NCBI GenBank assembly: GCA_038120295.1
Contig: JAYOLL010000005.1
Coordinates: 1-64,000 of the forward strand
Direction of reading: 5' to 3'
DNA: 64,000 nt
Origin: JAYOEY01 sp038120295
GTDB taxonomy: Bacteria > Pseudomonadota > Alphaproteobacteria > MPNO01 > UBA2964
The position numbers and the translations under genes are program-made. Below are positions 22,170-30,462 of this stretch, piece after piece; the first letter of the stretch is position 1; the number at the start of each line of letters is the position of its first letter. The notes under the pieces are model-generated. The model was not told where the DNA came from and made no database searches. It saw only the letters and a program-made list of their open reading frames with translations.

Positions 22170-24245
22170 ATGGCCAGATCGGCTGCCGATATTTTTAACG
22201 CGAAATCCATCGCCATCGTCGGCGCGACCGACAAGTCGCACTGGCCGAGAAACATCTACGCCAACCTGACCGAGTCGGGGTTCGAGGGAAGGATCTTCCC
22301 GGTCAACCCGAAGCGCGACGAAATATTCGGCATCCCCTGCTACCCCGACCTCGCCTCGCTGCCCGAACCGGCGGACCTCGCCCTGATGATCATCCCGGCC
22401 GACGCGGTCGAGGGCGCGCTGCGCCAGGGGGTGGAGAACGGCCTTAAGGCAGCGGTGGTTTACGCCGCCGGGTTCGGCGACGGCGGACGCGAACATTCGC
22501 TCAAGCGCGGCGCGGCCTTCCGCAAGACGCTCGACGAACTCGATATCGCGGTGTGCGGCCCCAACTGCATGGGGCTCGCCGGCATTCGGCAGAAGCTTTA
22601 CTGCTACCCGCACACCCATGTGAGCGGGATGACGCCCGGCCCGGTCGCTCTGGTAACGCAGTCCGGCGGCACGCTGAGCTATTTCGTCAATTGCGCGCAG
22701 GAACGCGGGCTGAAATTTTCCTACGCCATATCGTCGGGCAACGAGCTGAGCCTCGACCTCGCCGACTATGTCGATTTCCTGGTGGACGACCCGGACACGG
22801 AACAGATCTGCCTGTTTATCGAGGGCATCCGCCGGCCCGACGCCTTCATGAAGGCTGCCGGGCGCGCGCTGAAAGCCGGCAAGCCGGTGATCGCCATCAA
22901 GACCGGAAAATCGCAGAAATCGCGCGAAGCCGCCGCGTCGCATTCCGGCGCGGTGGCGGGCGATTACGCAGCTTACGAGGCGATGTGCGAACGTTACGGC
23001 ATCATCGCCTGCGAAACCGTCGAGGAGATCATCGAGGTAACGCTGGGCTTCCAGCAGAGGCGGCTGCCCAAAGGACCGGGAATTGCTTTCATGACCACGT
23101 CCGGCGGCACGGTCGATCTGCTGCACGATTACTGCGAGCAGGAGAACGCGGTGGTGCCGGAACTCAGCCCCGAGACCGTCGAGGCGGTCCGCGAATTCGT
23201 GCCCGCCGACTGCCATATCCGCAACCCGATCGATACCGGCGCACCGGTAGGCCGTTCCGGGCGGTCCTCGCCCATCGAAATCTGCAAGGCTTTTGCGCGC
23301 GACCCGGCGGTCGACATGGTGGCCTGGTGCAACAACATGCCGGGCACGGCGCGGAGCGCCGGTCAGGCAGACCAGATCAAGGAGTTGCTGGCCTCGACCG
23401 ACAAGCCGGTGATCTCTTTCGCGCGCATGCCGCATAACATCCCCGACGGCGGGCTTGATTTTCAGGAAGACACCAACATGCCCTTTGTCCAGGGCACGCG
23501 TACCGGCGTCAGGGTGATGAACGCTCTGTGGTTTCATGCCTCGCGACGGGGCCGGGAGATCGCCGCCCTGCCCGCGCCGGCAGGCAAGGCGGAAAACTGT
23601 GCAGGCGACGCCCTGCAGGCCGCGCTGGCGGAGGCCGGCGTCACCCCGCCGCGATCGGCGATGGCCGCTGATGCGGATGACGCAGGCAGAGCCGCCGCCG
23701 GGATCGGTTTTCCGGTCGCGGTGAAGATCGTCTCCCCCCAGGCCAGCCACAAGACCGAAGTGGGCGGCGTCGCGCTCGGGCTCGACAGCGCGGACGGCGT
23801 CGTCGCGGCGGCTGCCGCAATGGCGGAGAAACTCAAAGCCATTGATCCATCGGCGACAATCGACGGGTTCCTGGTGCAGGAAATGGTTTCGGGCGTGGAG
23901 GTCCTGCTGGGCGCGCGCGACGATGCGCTATACGGCCCCATGCTGGTGATCGGCACCGGCGGGGTGATGGTCGAGCTGATGCGCGACGTGGCGCTCAAGC
24001 TGCTGCCGGCGACGGAAGACGATGTCCGTGCGGCTATCGACGGGCTGAGGCTCAAGGATCTGCTGGCCGGCTTCCGCGGCGCGCAGCATGCCGACACCGA
24101 CGCGCTGGTCAAAGCCGCCGTCGCGTTCGGCGATTTCTATCTCGACCACCGGACCTGGCTGGCCGATATCGAGATCAACCCGCTGATGGTCCTGCCCAAG
24201 GGACAGGGCGTTCGCGCCGTGGATGTACGGACGGTGGGGCGCTGA
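22170..24245 (+). CDS. ADP-forming acyl-CoA synthetase (alpha-beta fusion)
   Basis: A 691-residue single-chain NDP-forming acyl-CoA synthetase: CoA-binding domain (IAIVGATDKSHWPRNIYANL), succinyl-CoA-synthetase-like ligase domains with the phospho-His region ASHSGAVAGDYAAYEA, and a C-terminal ATP-grasp (GFPVAVKIVSPQASHKTEVGGVALGL). It converts an organic acid, CoA and ATP to the CoA ester with ADP. A paralogue lies at 26594-28681 on the other strand. This copy stands alone behind the M48 gene, followed by an inverted repeat pair. Substrate unknown. Confidence 0.88.
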   Translation: MARSAADIFNAKSIAIVGATDKSHWPRNIYANLTESGFEGRIFPVNPKRDEIFGIPCYPDLASLPEPADLALMIIPADAVEGALRQGVENGLKAAVVYAAGFGDGGREHSLKRGAAFRKTLDELDIAVCGPNCMGLAGIRQKLYCYPHTHVSGMTPGPVALVTQSGGTLSYFVNCAQERGLKFSYAISSGNELSLDLADYVDFLVDDPDTEQICLFIEGIRRPDAFMKAAGRALKAGKPVIAIKTGKSQKSREAAASHSGAVAGDYAAYEAMCERYGIIACETVEEIIEVTLGFQQRRLPKGPGIAFMTTSGGTVDLLHDYCEQENAVVPELSPETVEAVREFVPADCHIRNPIDTGAPVGRSGRSSPIEICKAFARDPAVDMVAWCNNMPGTARSAGQADQIKELLASTDKPVISFARMPHNIPDGGLDFQEDTNMPFVQGTRTGVRVMNALWFHASRRGREIAALPAPAGKAENCAGDALQAALAEAGVTPPRSAMAADADDAGRAAAGIGFPVAVKIVSPQASHKTEVGGVALGLDSADGVVAAAAAMAEKLKAIDPSATIDGFLVQEMVSGVEVLLGARDDALYGPMLVIGTGGVMVELMRDVALKLLPATEDDVRAAIDGLRLKDLLAGFRGAQHADTDALVKAAVAFGDFYLDHRTWLADIEINPLMVLPKGQGVRAVDVRTVGR

Positions 24246-24255
24246 TACCGAGCCG

Positions 24256-24368
24256 CGTCCTTCGAGACGCCGGGCCAAAGGCCCGGCTCCTCAGGACGAG
24301 GTGACTTTCTGTGGCAACAAAAAGCCCCTCATCCTGAGGAACGAGCGTAGCGAGTGTCTCGAAGGATG
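24256..24368. repeat. Inverted pair of a dispersed alphaproteobacterial repeat
   Basis: A copy of the motif CATCCTGAGGA...GTCTCGAAGGATG lies at 24327-24368. A second copy in opposite orientation (CGTCCTTCGAGAC...TCCTCAGGACGAGG) lies at 24256-24301, carrying its own hairpin CCGGGCC-AAA-GGCCCGG. About 25 bp separate them. From memory this motif is highly repeated in intergenic regions of rhizobial and related genomes. It sits between convergent genes and can form a strong cruciform. Confidence 0.75.
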
Positions 24369-24387
24369 CTTTTCCGACTAATCGGGC

Positions 24388-25305
24388 TTACCGCCGACGA
24401 GCGGACTTCTTGCCGGCCTTTTTCTTGGCCGCCTTTTTTGCAGCTTTTTTCGCGGACTTTTTGCCGCTCTTTTTCGGCGCGTCCTTCAACGCAAACGGCT
24501 CGAAGGTCGGCTTATAGCTCTTTTCGTCAAGGAACTGGCTAAGTCCCGTATTGTAGGAATCCTCGGTATCTCCCACCTTGATCGCCTGTCCCTTGGCGGC
24601 GAGATAATCGTAGGACTGGTCGAAATCCATCGTCCGGACCTGGCGTACCGCATGCTTGGTAGCGCGCAGCACGGCCGGGCTTTTCGCCATCAGCTTCTGG
24701 GCAAGCTCGACGGTCTTGCTGACGAGCTGGCTCTTGGGCACCGAGAAATTGATCAGGCCTATACGTTCGGCTTCCTTCCCGTCGAACGGATCGCCAAGGC
24801 ACGCATAGTAGAGGGCGTGACGCGGCAGAATGGTATCCGACACCACCTTGGAGACCAGCGCGCCCGGCAGGATTCCCCAGTTCACTTCCGACAGGGAAAA
24901 CACCGTATCGTTCGCCGCGACAACGAAATCGACCGCGCAGAGCTGCATGAAGGCGCCGCCGACGCAGTAGCCCTCGACCATCGCGATGGTCGGCTTGTCG
25001 TACTTGTATAACCGTTCCCAGCGCCAGCGGTTGGCGGCTTCCGCCGCTGCCTTGCGACCGCGCGGATTCTTTTCGTTCTCGCGGAAGAATTCCTTGAGAT
25101 CCTGACCGGCGCTGAAATAACCGCCATTGCCTGCGATCACGACACAGCGCACCTCGGGATCGGTTTCGAGCTCCTTCAGCGTTTCGTCCATTTCGAAATG
25201 GAGCTGCGGGCTCATCGCATTTCGCTTCTCCGGCCGGTTAAGCAGCACCCACGCGATGCCGTTCTTCTTTTCGACCTTTACGCATTCAAGTTTCTTAGCC
25301 GCCAT
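24388..25305 (-). CDS. Crotonase resembling hydroxycinnamoyl-CoA hydratase/lyase, with Lys/Ala tail
   Basis: 305 residues. The first 270 or so match the feruloyl-CoA hydratase/lyase subgroup: VLLNRPEKRNAMSP, GNGGYFSAGQDLKEFFRE, EGYCVGGAFMQLCAVDF, LSEVNWGILPGALVSK with the catalytic Glu, and the ending LSQFLDEKSYKP. The Ser that contacts the 4-hydroxyl in characterised enzymes is replaced by Met (GGAFMQL), so the substrate may not be a 4-hydroxycinnamoyl ester. The last 30 residues are histone-H1-like, SGKKSAKKAAKKAAKKKAG and so on, absent from the family. GGAGG precedes the ATG. It is third in an operon behind an ADP-forming synthetase and an acyl-CoA dehydrogenase. Confidence 0.85.
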   Translation of the reverse strand: MAAKKLECVKVEKKNGIAWVLLNRPEKRNAMSPQLHFEMDETLKELETDPEVRCVVIAGNGGYFSAGQDLKEFFRENEKNPRGRKAAAEAANRWRWERLYKYDKPTIAMVEGYCVGGAFMQLCAVDFVVAANDTVFSLSEVNWGILPGALVSKVVSDTILPRHALYYACLGDPFDGKEAERIGLINFSVPKSQLVSKTVELAQKLMAKSPAVLRATKHAVRQVRTMDFDQSYDYLAAKGQAIKVGDTEDSYNTGLSQFLDEKSYKPTFEPFALKDAPKKSGKKSAKKAAKKAAKKKAGKKSARRR

Positions 25306-25340
25306 TTTGTCCTCCGTTTGTGCGGTTTTGAATCGCCCCA

Positions 25341-25404
25341 GCCCTCTCCCCCTCCCGACCACCCAACGAGAGTATCCTGTGGGTGGTCGGGAGGGGGAGA
25401 GGGC
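25341..25404. repeat. Palindromic repeat PAL-A, variant arms
   Basis: GCCCTCTCCCCCTCCCGACCACCC pairs with GGGTGGTCGGGAGGGGGAGAGGGC across a loop of 16 bases. Compared with the copies at 7817 and 12913, changes in the left arm (CACCCGGCC to CTCCCGACC) are matched by complementary changes in the right arm. It lies inside the synthetase/dehydrogenase/crotonase operon. Confidence 0.85.
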
Positions 25405-25427
25405 CGGCGCAGTTAGTCGTCAAATCC

Positions 25428-26582
25428 TCATCCGTATTCGCGATAAAACGCACGCGCAATCACCATGCGCAATATTTCGGGCGGGCCCTCGGTGATCACC
25501 ATCGACCGGGAATCGCGCCACAGTTTTTCGATCGGAAGGTCGGTGGTCAGCCCGATTCCGCCATGTACCTGCATGCATCGATCGCTGGAGCGAAAGGCGT
25601 GTTCGTCGCCCTTCACTTTCGCCATGTAGGAATCGTAGCGGATATCTTCGCCTGCATCGAACCGGGCGGCGACATTATAAACGAACAGCCGGAGCGACTT
25701 GGTCTCCATCCAGGTGTCGACCATCATGGTCTGGACGGCCTGCCGCGCGGAGAGCTTCTGGCCGAACGTCTCGCGCTGGTTGGTATAGCTGCCCGCCAGC
25801 TCCATACAGCGTTCGGCGACGCCGATGCCCCGCGCGGCGTGCCGCATGCGCCCGGCGGTGATCCAGGCCTGACCGAACTTGAAGCCCTCGCCTTCCTCGC
25901 CGATGCGGTTTTCGACCGGCACCCGCACGTCCTGGAACGACATCTCCCACGGTCGGTCGTCCATCATGGTCTGCTGCGGGCGAACGAGTTCCACGCCGGG
26001 CGTTTCCATATCGACCAGGAAAGTCGAGATACCGCCGCGCGATCCCTTCTCGCGGTCTGTCGCCGCCTGTACCTGCGCGAAATCCGCCTTGTCGGCGCTG
26101 GTGATGAACCGCTTGTAGCCGTTGATGACGTAATGATCGCCGTCCCGTACCGCGGTCGTCCGCATGCCGCCCGGGTCGCCGCCGGCATCCGGCTCGGTCT
26201 GCGCGAAACAGCCGCGAAGCTCTCCGCGCAGAGTGGGGAAGAGATAGCGTTCCTTCTGTTCTTCGTTGAGATAGTAGAGGATCGGGCTGACCACCGGACC
26301 GAATATGTGGCCGCCGCGCGTCGGAATGGCGATGGTGCGGCCCATCTCCTCCCACACCACGCAGCGCGCCAGCAACCCCATTCCGAGCCCGCCATATTCT
26401 TCCGGTACGTCGAACATCCACAGTCCGATCTTTTTTGCACCTTCTTCGAACCGTTCACGATAGTCGGGCTTGAGCTGGTGCCCCTCATAGGCTTCACGCT
26501 CTACCGGAATAATTTCCCGGTCGACGAAACGGCGTACCGTTTCCTTCAGCATGCGCAATTCTTCGGGCAGTTCGTAATCCAT
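25428..26582 (-). CDS. Acyl-CoA dehydrogenase (MCAD-type catalytic Glu)
   Basis: A 384-residue acyl-CoA dehydrogenase with EEYGGLGMG, the motif FAQTEPDAGGDPGG, VINGYKRFITSAD and QVHGGIGLTTDLPIEKLWRDSRSMVITEGPPEIL, the last holding the canonical catalytic Glu (TEG). It introduces a double bond next to a CoA thioester and donates to ETF. It lies 11 bp after the synthetase stop and before the crotonase. This layout resembles pathways in which a saturated aryl- or alkyl-propionyl-CoA is desaturated before hydration. Confidence 0.9.
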   Translation of the reverse strand: MDYELPEELRMLKETVRRFVDREIIPVEREAYEGHQLKPDYRERFEEGAKKIGLWMFDVPEEYGGLGMGLLARCVVWEEMGRTIAIPTRGGHIFGPVVSPILYYLNEEQKERYLFPTLRGELRGCFAQTEPDAGGDPGGMRTTAVRDGDHYVINGYKRFITSADKADFAQVQAATDREKGSRGGISTFLVDMETPGVELVRPQQTMMDDRPWEMSFQDVRVPVENRIGEEGEGFKFGQAWITAGRMRHAARGIGVAERCMELAGSYTNQRETFGQKLSARQAVQTMMVDTWMETKSLRLFVYNVAARFDAGEDIRYDSYMAKVKGDEHAFRSSDRCMQVHGGIGLTTDLPIEKLWRDSRSMVITEGPPEILRMVIARAFYREYG

Positions 26583-26593
26583 GGTCTTTTCCC

Positions 26594-28681
26594 CTAGCGA
26601 AACACCGGGCGCACATCGACGGCCCGCACGCCCTCGCCTGCAGCGCCGACGATAATCGGATTGACCTCAAGATCGGCCAGATGGTTGCGATGTTTGAGGA
26701 ACAGGTCCGACAGTCCGGTCATCGCCTCAATCAGCGCACCGGTATCGCGCGCCGGCCGACCGCGGAACTCCCCGAGCAGCGCCTTGCCGCGCAGCTCTTC
26801 CAGCATGGCGGCAGCATCGTCCGCCGTCACCGGCAGCATGCGGAAAGCGATATCGCGCATCGCCTCGACCGCCACGCCGCCGAGGCCTGCGATCATGAAC
26901 GGGCCGAACTGGGGATCTTCGCATACGCCAAGGATGACCTCGACGCCGGATACCATCTCCTGCACCAGGAACCCGTCGATTTTTGCCGACGCATCGTGCG
27001 CCGCCAGCCGCGCCGCCATTTCTTCCGCCGCCGCGGTTACCGCGTCTGCATCCTTCAGCCCCACGGCGACGCCGCCGACTTCCGTCTTGTGGCTGGCCTG
27101 GGGCGACACGATCTTCACGACCACCGGAAAACCGATTTCTGCGGCGGCCTTCGCCGCCCCCGCAGCATCTTTCGCCAGAATGCTTCGCGGCGGCGTCAGG
27201 GCCGCTTCCTGCAACAGGGACTGAAACGCCTCGCCTTCGAGGTCCTCACGATTGCCCGCAGGTTCGGGAAGAACAGACACGCCACGGCGCAATGCGGCGG
27301 AATAGCCGATCAGCGCCTGCAGCGACCGTACTGCGGTGGGCAAGGTCTGAACGAAGGGCAGCCCGGCCTTCTCCTGGAAGGCAACCCCGTCGGGCGTAAC
27401 GTTCTGGGACACGCGGGTATAGGCAATAACCGGCTTGTCGGTGCCCTCGACCACATCGGAAAAGATCGTGTGATCAGACGTGTCGTCCGGCGAGGACGGG
27501 AGCTGTCCCTGCATGGCGAAGACATCGATACCCGGATCATTGACTACCGACAGGCAGACCTTCGTCACATCCTTGAGGCGCGACGCGATGCCCGCGCCGC
27601 AATCGATCGGATTCTGCCCGGAAAGTCCGGGGTCGATCAGCTCTTCGATCGCTGCGACGCTGTCCGGACCGATGACGCCCATTGTCGCATTCTCGTCCTC
27701 GACATAATCGAGGAACAGCCCCTTGCCGCCGCCGGAATAGCCGGCCATGCCGATATTCGGACCCGCGGCCCAACGGCGCTGTTTGAGCACCAGGCAGATG
27801 TCGATCATCTCGTCCAGGGAATAGGCGCGGATCACGCCGTACTTGCGGCACACTGCCTCGAACACGGCATCGTCGCTGGAGAGCGCACCGGTATGGCTCT
27901 GCGCCGCCGCCTGCCCTGCCGCGCTGCGGCCGAGCTTGACCATGACGATGGGTTTCTCGGCTTCCAGCGCGCGCCGCGCAGCTTCCATGAAGGCTTCCGG
28001 CCGGCGAATGCCCTCGACCATGCAGGCGATCATCTGCGTGTCGGGATCGTCGACCATGAAGTTGACGTAGTCGGCCAGATCGAGATTGAGCTCGTTACCG
28101 GACGAAACCGCGTAGGAGAACCCGAGTCCCCGCTGCGCCGCGCGCTGGAGCCAGAACATGAAGGTGCCGCCCGACTGGAACACCACGCCGAGCGATCCCA
28201 GCGGCATGCCGCGGATGCGCACCGCCGGATAGAACAGCATGTTTTTCACGAACGACATCGCGCCCATGCAGTTGGGCCCGCACACCACCAGACCCTTGTC
28301 CTCGCACAGCGCCCGCACCGCGTCGGCGCGCTTGGCGCCTTCCTCGTCGCCGCCCTCACCGAACCGGGCGGCATAGATCAGCGCGGATTTGAGTCCGTGC
28401 GCGACACCGTCAGCGAGAACGTCGGGGATGGCTTCCGCCGGCACGATGGTCAGCGCCAGATCGACCGGTTCCGGCAGGGAAGCGAAATCGGGATAGACCT
28501 TGCGGCCCCACAGCTCGTCCCGGCGCGGATTGATCAGATATACCTCCGCCGGAAAATCGGCGAATTCAAGATTGGCGAAGATCGCTTTCGGCCACCCGCC
28601 GGCGCCGGTTTCGGACGCACCCACAATGGCCACGGAACGCGGGCGGAAAAACGGCTCGGCTGACCGGAACACGGTGTTCAT
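26594..28681 (-). CDS. ADP-forming acyl-CoA synthetase, feruloyl-CoA-synthetase-like
   Basis: A 695-residue paralogue of the 22170 gene. It has the CoA-binding domain FRPRSVAIVGASETG, phospho-His region QSHTGALSSDDAVFEA and ATP-grasp GFPVVVKIVSPQASHKTEVGGVAVGL. Sphingobium FerA, the feruloyl-CoA synthetase, belongs to this NDP-forming type. The pairing with a FerB-like crotonase and a dehydrogenase makes a phenylpropanoid-type acid the leading guess. The start at 28681 has AGGGAGA just upstream; the open frame adds 25 unneeded residues. First gene of its operon. Confidence 0.87.
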   Translation of the reverse strand: MNTVFRSAEPFFRPRSVAIVGASETGAGGWPKAIFANLEFADFPAEVYLINPRRDELWGRKVYPDFASLPEPVDLALTIVPAEAIPDVLADGVAHGLKSALIYAARFGEGGDEEGAKRADAVRALCEDKGLVVCGPNCMGAMSFVKNMLFYPAVRIRGMPLGSLGVVFQSGGTFMFWLQRAAQRGLGFSYAVSSGNELNLDLADYVNFMVDDPDTQMIACMVEGIRRPEAFMEAARRALEAEKPIVMVKLGRSAAGQAAAQSHTGALSSDDAVFEAVCRKYGVIRAYSLDEMIDICLVLKQRRWAAGPNIGMAGYSGGGKGLFLDYVEDENATMGVIGPDSVAAIEELIDPGLSGQNPIDCGAGIASRLKDVTKVCLSVVNDPGIDVFAMQGQLPSSPDDTSDHTIFSDVVEGTDKPVIAYTRVSQNVTPDGVAFQEKAGLPFVQTLPTAVRSLQALIGYSAALRRGVSVLPEPAGNREDLEGEAFQSLLQEAALTPPRSILAKDAAGAAKAAAEIGFPVVVKIVSPQASHKTEVGGVAVGLKDADAVTAAAEEMAARLAAHDASAKIDGFLVQEMVSGVEVILGVCEDPQFGPFMIAGLGGVAVEAMRDIAFRMLPVTADDAAAMLEELRGKALLGEFRGRPARDTGALIEAMTGLSDLFLKHRNHLADLEVNPIIVGAAGEGVRAVDVRPVFR

Positions 28682-28831
28682 TCTCCCTGATTTCGCCGGA
28701 TCGGCTTTATTTGTTTTATTGAGCGTCAGTAAAGGTCTCTTTTTGAAACCCGTCAACCGGCAGTGAAGAGGTCAGGCGCTGGCAATGAGCGGGTTCAAGG
28801 CTGAAATCTGGACGGGACTCAGGGTGATTCC

Positions 28832-30268
28832 TTGACATGGGAATCGCGCTACCTCATCTTGCCGGAAGACGGGATTGGATCAATCCCCCGGGAGGCGCCG
28901 CGCGGTCGAAAGCGCGGCGGGCAGGAACAGAGTTTGCCGGCGTCGCTTCTTTTCAACCGTTCTTCAACGCGCCTGATTACGGCCGTCACCTGCATGGCCG
29001 TCATCGCAATTGCTGACTATGCGTGGATTGGCGGGAATGACAATGCCGAGCGTACGGTGAAGGAAGTCGCGTCCAGGCCGACTCCGCTGCCAGGCGACGC
29101 AGTCATCGAGCCGGCCCCGGTCTTTCAGCCACCGCCACCGCCGGCCAAAATCGAAAAGGTCGAAACCGTCGGGCGCGGCGATACGCTCATGATCGTGCTG
29201 AGGCGTGGCGGCGCCAGCCGTCGCGACGCGCATAACGCCATTGCCGCGCTCCGCAAGGTTTTCAATCCGCGCCGGCTCAACCGAAAACAGGAAATAAGGA
29301 TTTTCCTGCAGCCGGAATCGAGGATCGATACGACCGGCAGGCTGGTCGGATTCAGCTTCGACCCGTCGGTCGAACGTTCCATCCAGGTCTTGCTCGACGG
29401 TGAGGATTACAGGGCGGAGGCGCACCAGCGCATTCTCGATGCGCAGGATGCGGTCGTGTCCGGCAAGATCGAGCACAGCCTTTACGTCGCGGCGGTCAAG
29501 GCGGGGCTTACGCCCAACGTTCTGGTCGAGCTGATCCGGCTCTATAGCTGGGATGTCGATTTCCAGCGCGACATCCAGCCGGGCGACGGGTTCACCGTCC
29601 TGACCGAGCGGCTGCATTTCAAGGACGGTCGGATCGCCAAGTGGGGCGACATCCTGCATGCCGAACTGGTGCTGAGCGGCAAGCCGGTGCGCATCTACCG
29701 TTATGAGACGAAGAAGCACGGCGTCGAATATTTCGATGAGAAAGGCCGCAGCGCCCAGAAGGCGCTGATGAAGACACCGATCGACGGCGCGCGCCTGTCA
29801 TCAGGGTTCGGCCGCCGCAAACATCCCATTCTCGGCTACACGCGAATGCACAAGGGCATCGATTTCGCCGCGCCGCGCGGCACGCCTATCTATGCTGCAG
29901 GCAACGGGACCGTCGTCTATTCGGGACGAAAGGGCGGTTTCGGAAAGTACGTGAAAATCCGTCATAACGACACATACGAGACCGCCTACGCCCACATGAA
30001 CGGCTACGCGCGCGGCATCCGCCAGGGTGCGCGCGTCCGTCAGGGTCAGGTGATCGGCTATGTTGGCTCGACCGGACGTTCCACCGGCCCGCATCTGCAT
30101 TACGAAATCCATCGCAACGGTCAGCAGGTCAATCCTCTGAGGATCAAGCTGCCGTCCGGTCGCAAGCTCGCGGGAGCGGAACTGAAGCGCTTCGCCGAGA
30201 TCAAATCCGACATCGACACAAAGCTGGCGGCGATGCCGGGCGTCGCCCGGCATGCCGATTCACGCTGA
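28832..30268 (+). CDS. M23 family metallopeptidase (murein endopeptidase), membrane-anchored
   Basis: 478 residues. A cytosolic N-terminus is followed by one membrane segment (LITAVTCMAVIAIADYAWIGG, about 49-69), a Pro-rich linker, a LysM-like or OapA-type domain (VGRGDTLMIVLRRGGASRRDAHNAIAAL) and the LytM domain GYTRMHKGIDFAAPRGTPIYAAGNGTVVYSGR...TAYAHMNGY...GSTGRSTGPHLHYEIH. The last carries the HxxxD, HxH zinc ligands. The product cuts peptide crosslinks or acts in septal wall remodelling. The only plausible start is TTG 28832, with AGGG seven bases before it; the first ATG would remove the membrane segment. Confidence 0.85.
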   Translation: MTWESRYLILPEDGIGSIPREAPRGRKRGGQEQSLPASLLFNRSSTRLITAVTCMAVIAIADYAWIGGNDNAERTVKEVASRPTPLPGDAVIEPAPVFQPPPPPAKIEKVETVGRGDTLMIVLRRGGASRRDAHNAIAALRKVFNPRRLNRKQEIRIFLQPESRIDTTGRLVGFSFDPSVERSIQVLLDGEDYRAEAHQRILDAQDAVVSGKIEHSLYVAAVKAGLTPNVLVELIRLYSWDVDFQRDIQPGDGFTVLTERLHFKDGRIAKWGDILHAELVLSGKPVRIYRYETKKHGVEYFDEKGRSAQKALMKTPIDGARLSSGFGRRKHPILGYTRMHKGIDFAAPRGTPIYAAGNGTVVYSGRKGGFGKYVKIRHNDTYETAYAHMNGYARGIRQGARVRQGQVIGYVGSTGRSTGPHLHYEIHRNGQQVNPLRIKLPSGRKLAGAELKRFAEIKSDIDTKLAAMPGVARHADSR

Positions 30269-30309
30269 TTTTTCCGCCAGCGCTATATCGCCCGTGAAGA
30301 GTTCAGGGG

Positions 30310-30444
30310 GCCCTCTCCCCCGCCCGGCCACGGGTTCTCGATCTGCCCACCGCCGCCAGCCAACCCAGCGGGCGTTAAGGGTTGGTGTGGCGGCTTAACG
30401 TCCGCGGGAACAAACAACCGTGGCCGGGAGGGGGTGAGGGCCGG
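30310..30444. repeat. Palindromic repeat PAL-A, long form
   Basis: Outer arms CCCTCTCCCCCGCCCGGCCA (from 30311) and TGGCCGGGAGGGGGTGAGGG (to about 30440) enclose an inner core of about 85 bp with its own partial dyad (GTTAAGGGTTGGTGTGGCGGCTTAA at 30374-30398). The core recurs inverted in the copy at 52962-53096. The element lies between convergent M23 and clpB genes. Confidence 0.88.
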
Positions 30445-30462
30445 TACAGCTTTGACCAACAG

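Noticed and set aside
26681..28663. 660-codon frame opposite the acyl-CoA synthetase
   Set aside because: Antisense shadow; the minus strand encodes a full conserved enzyme.
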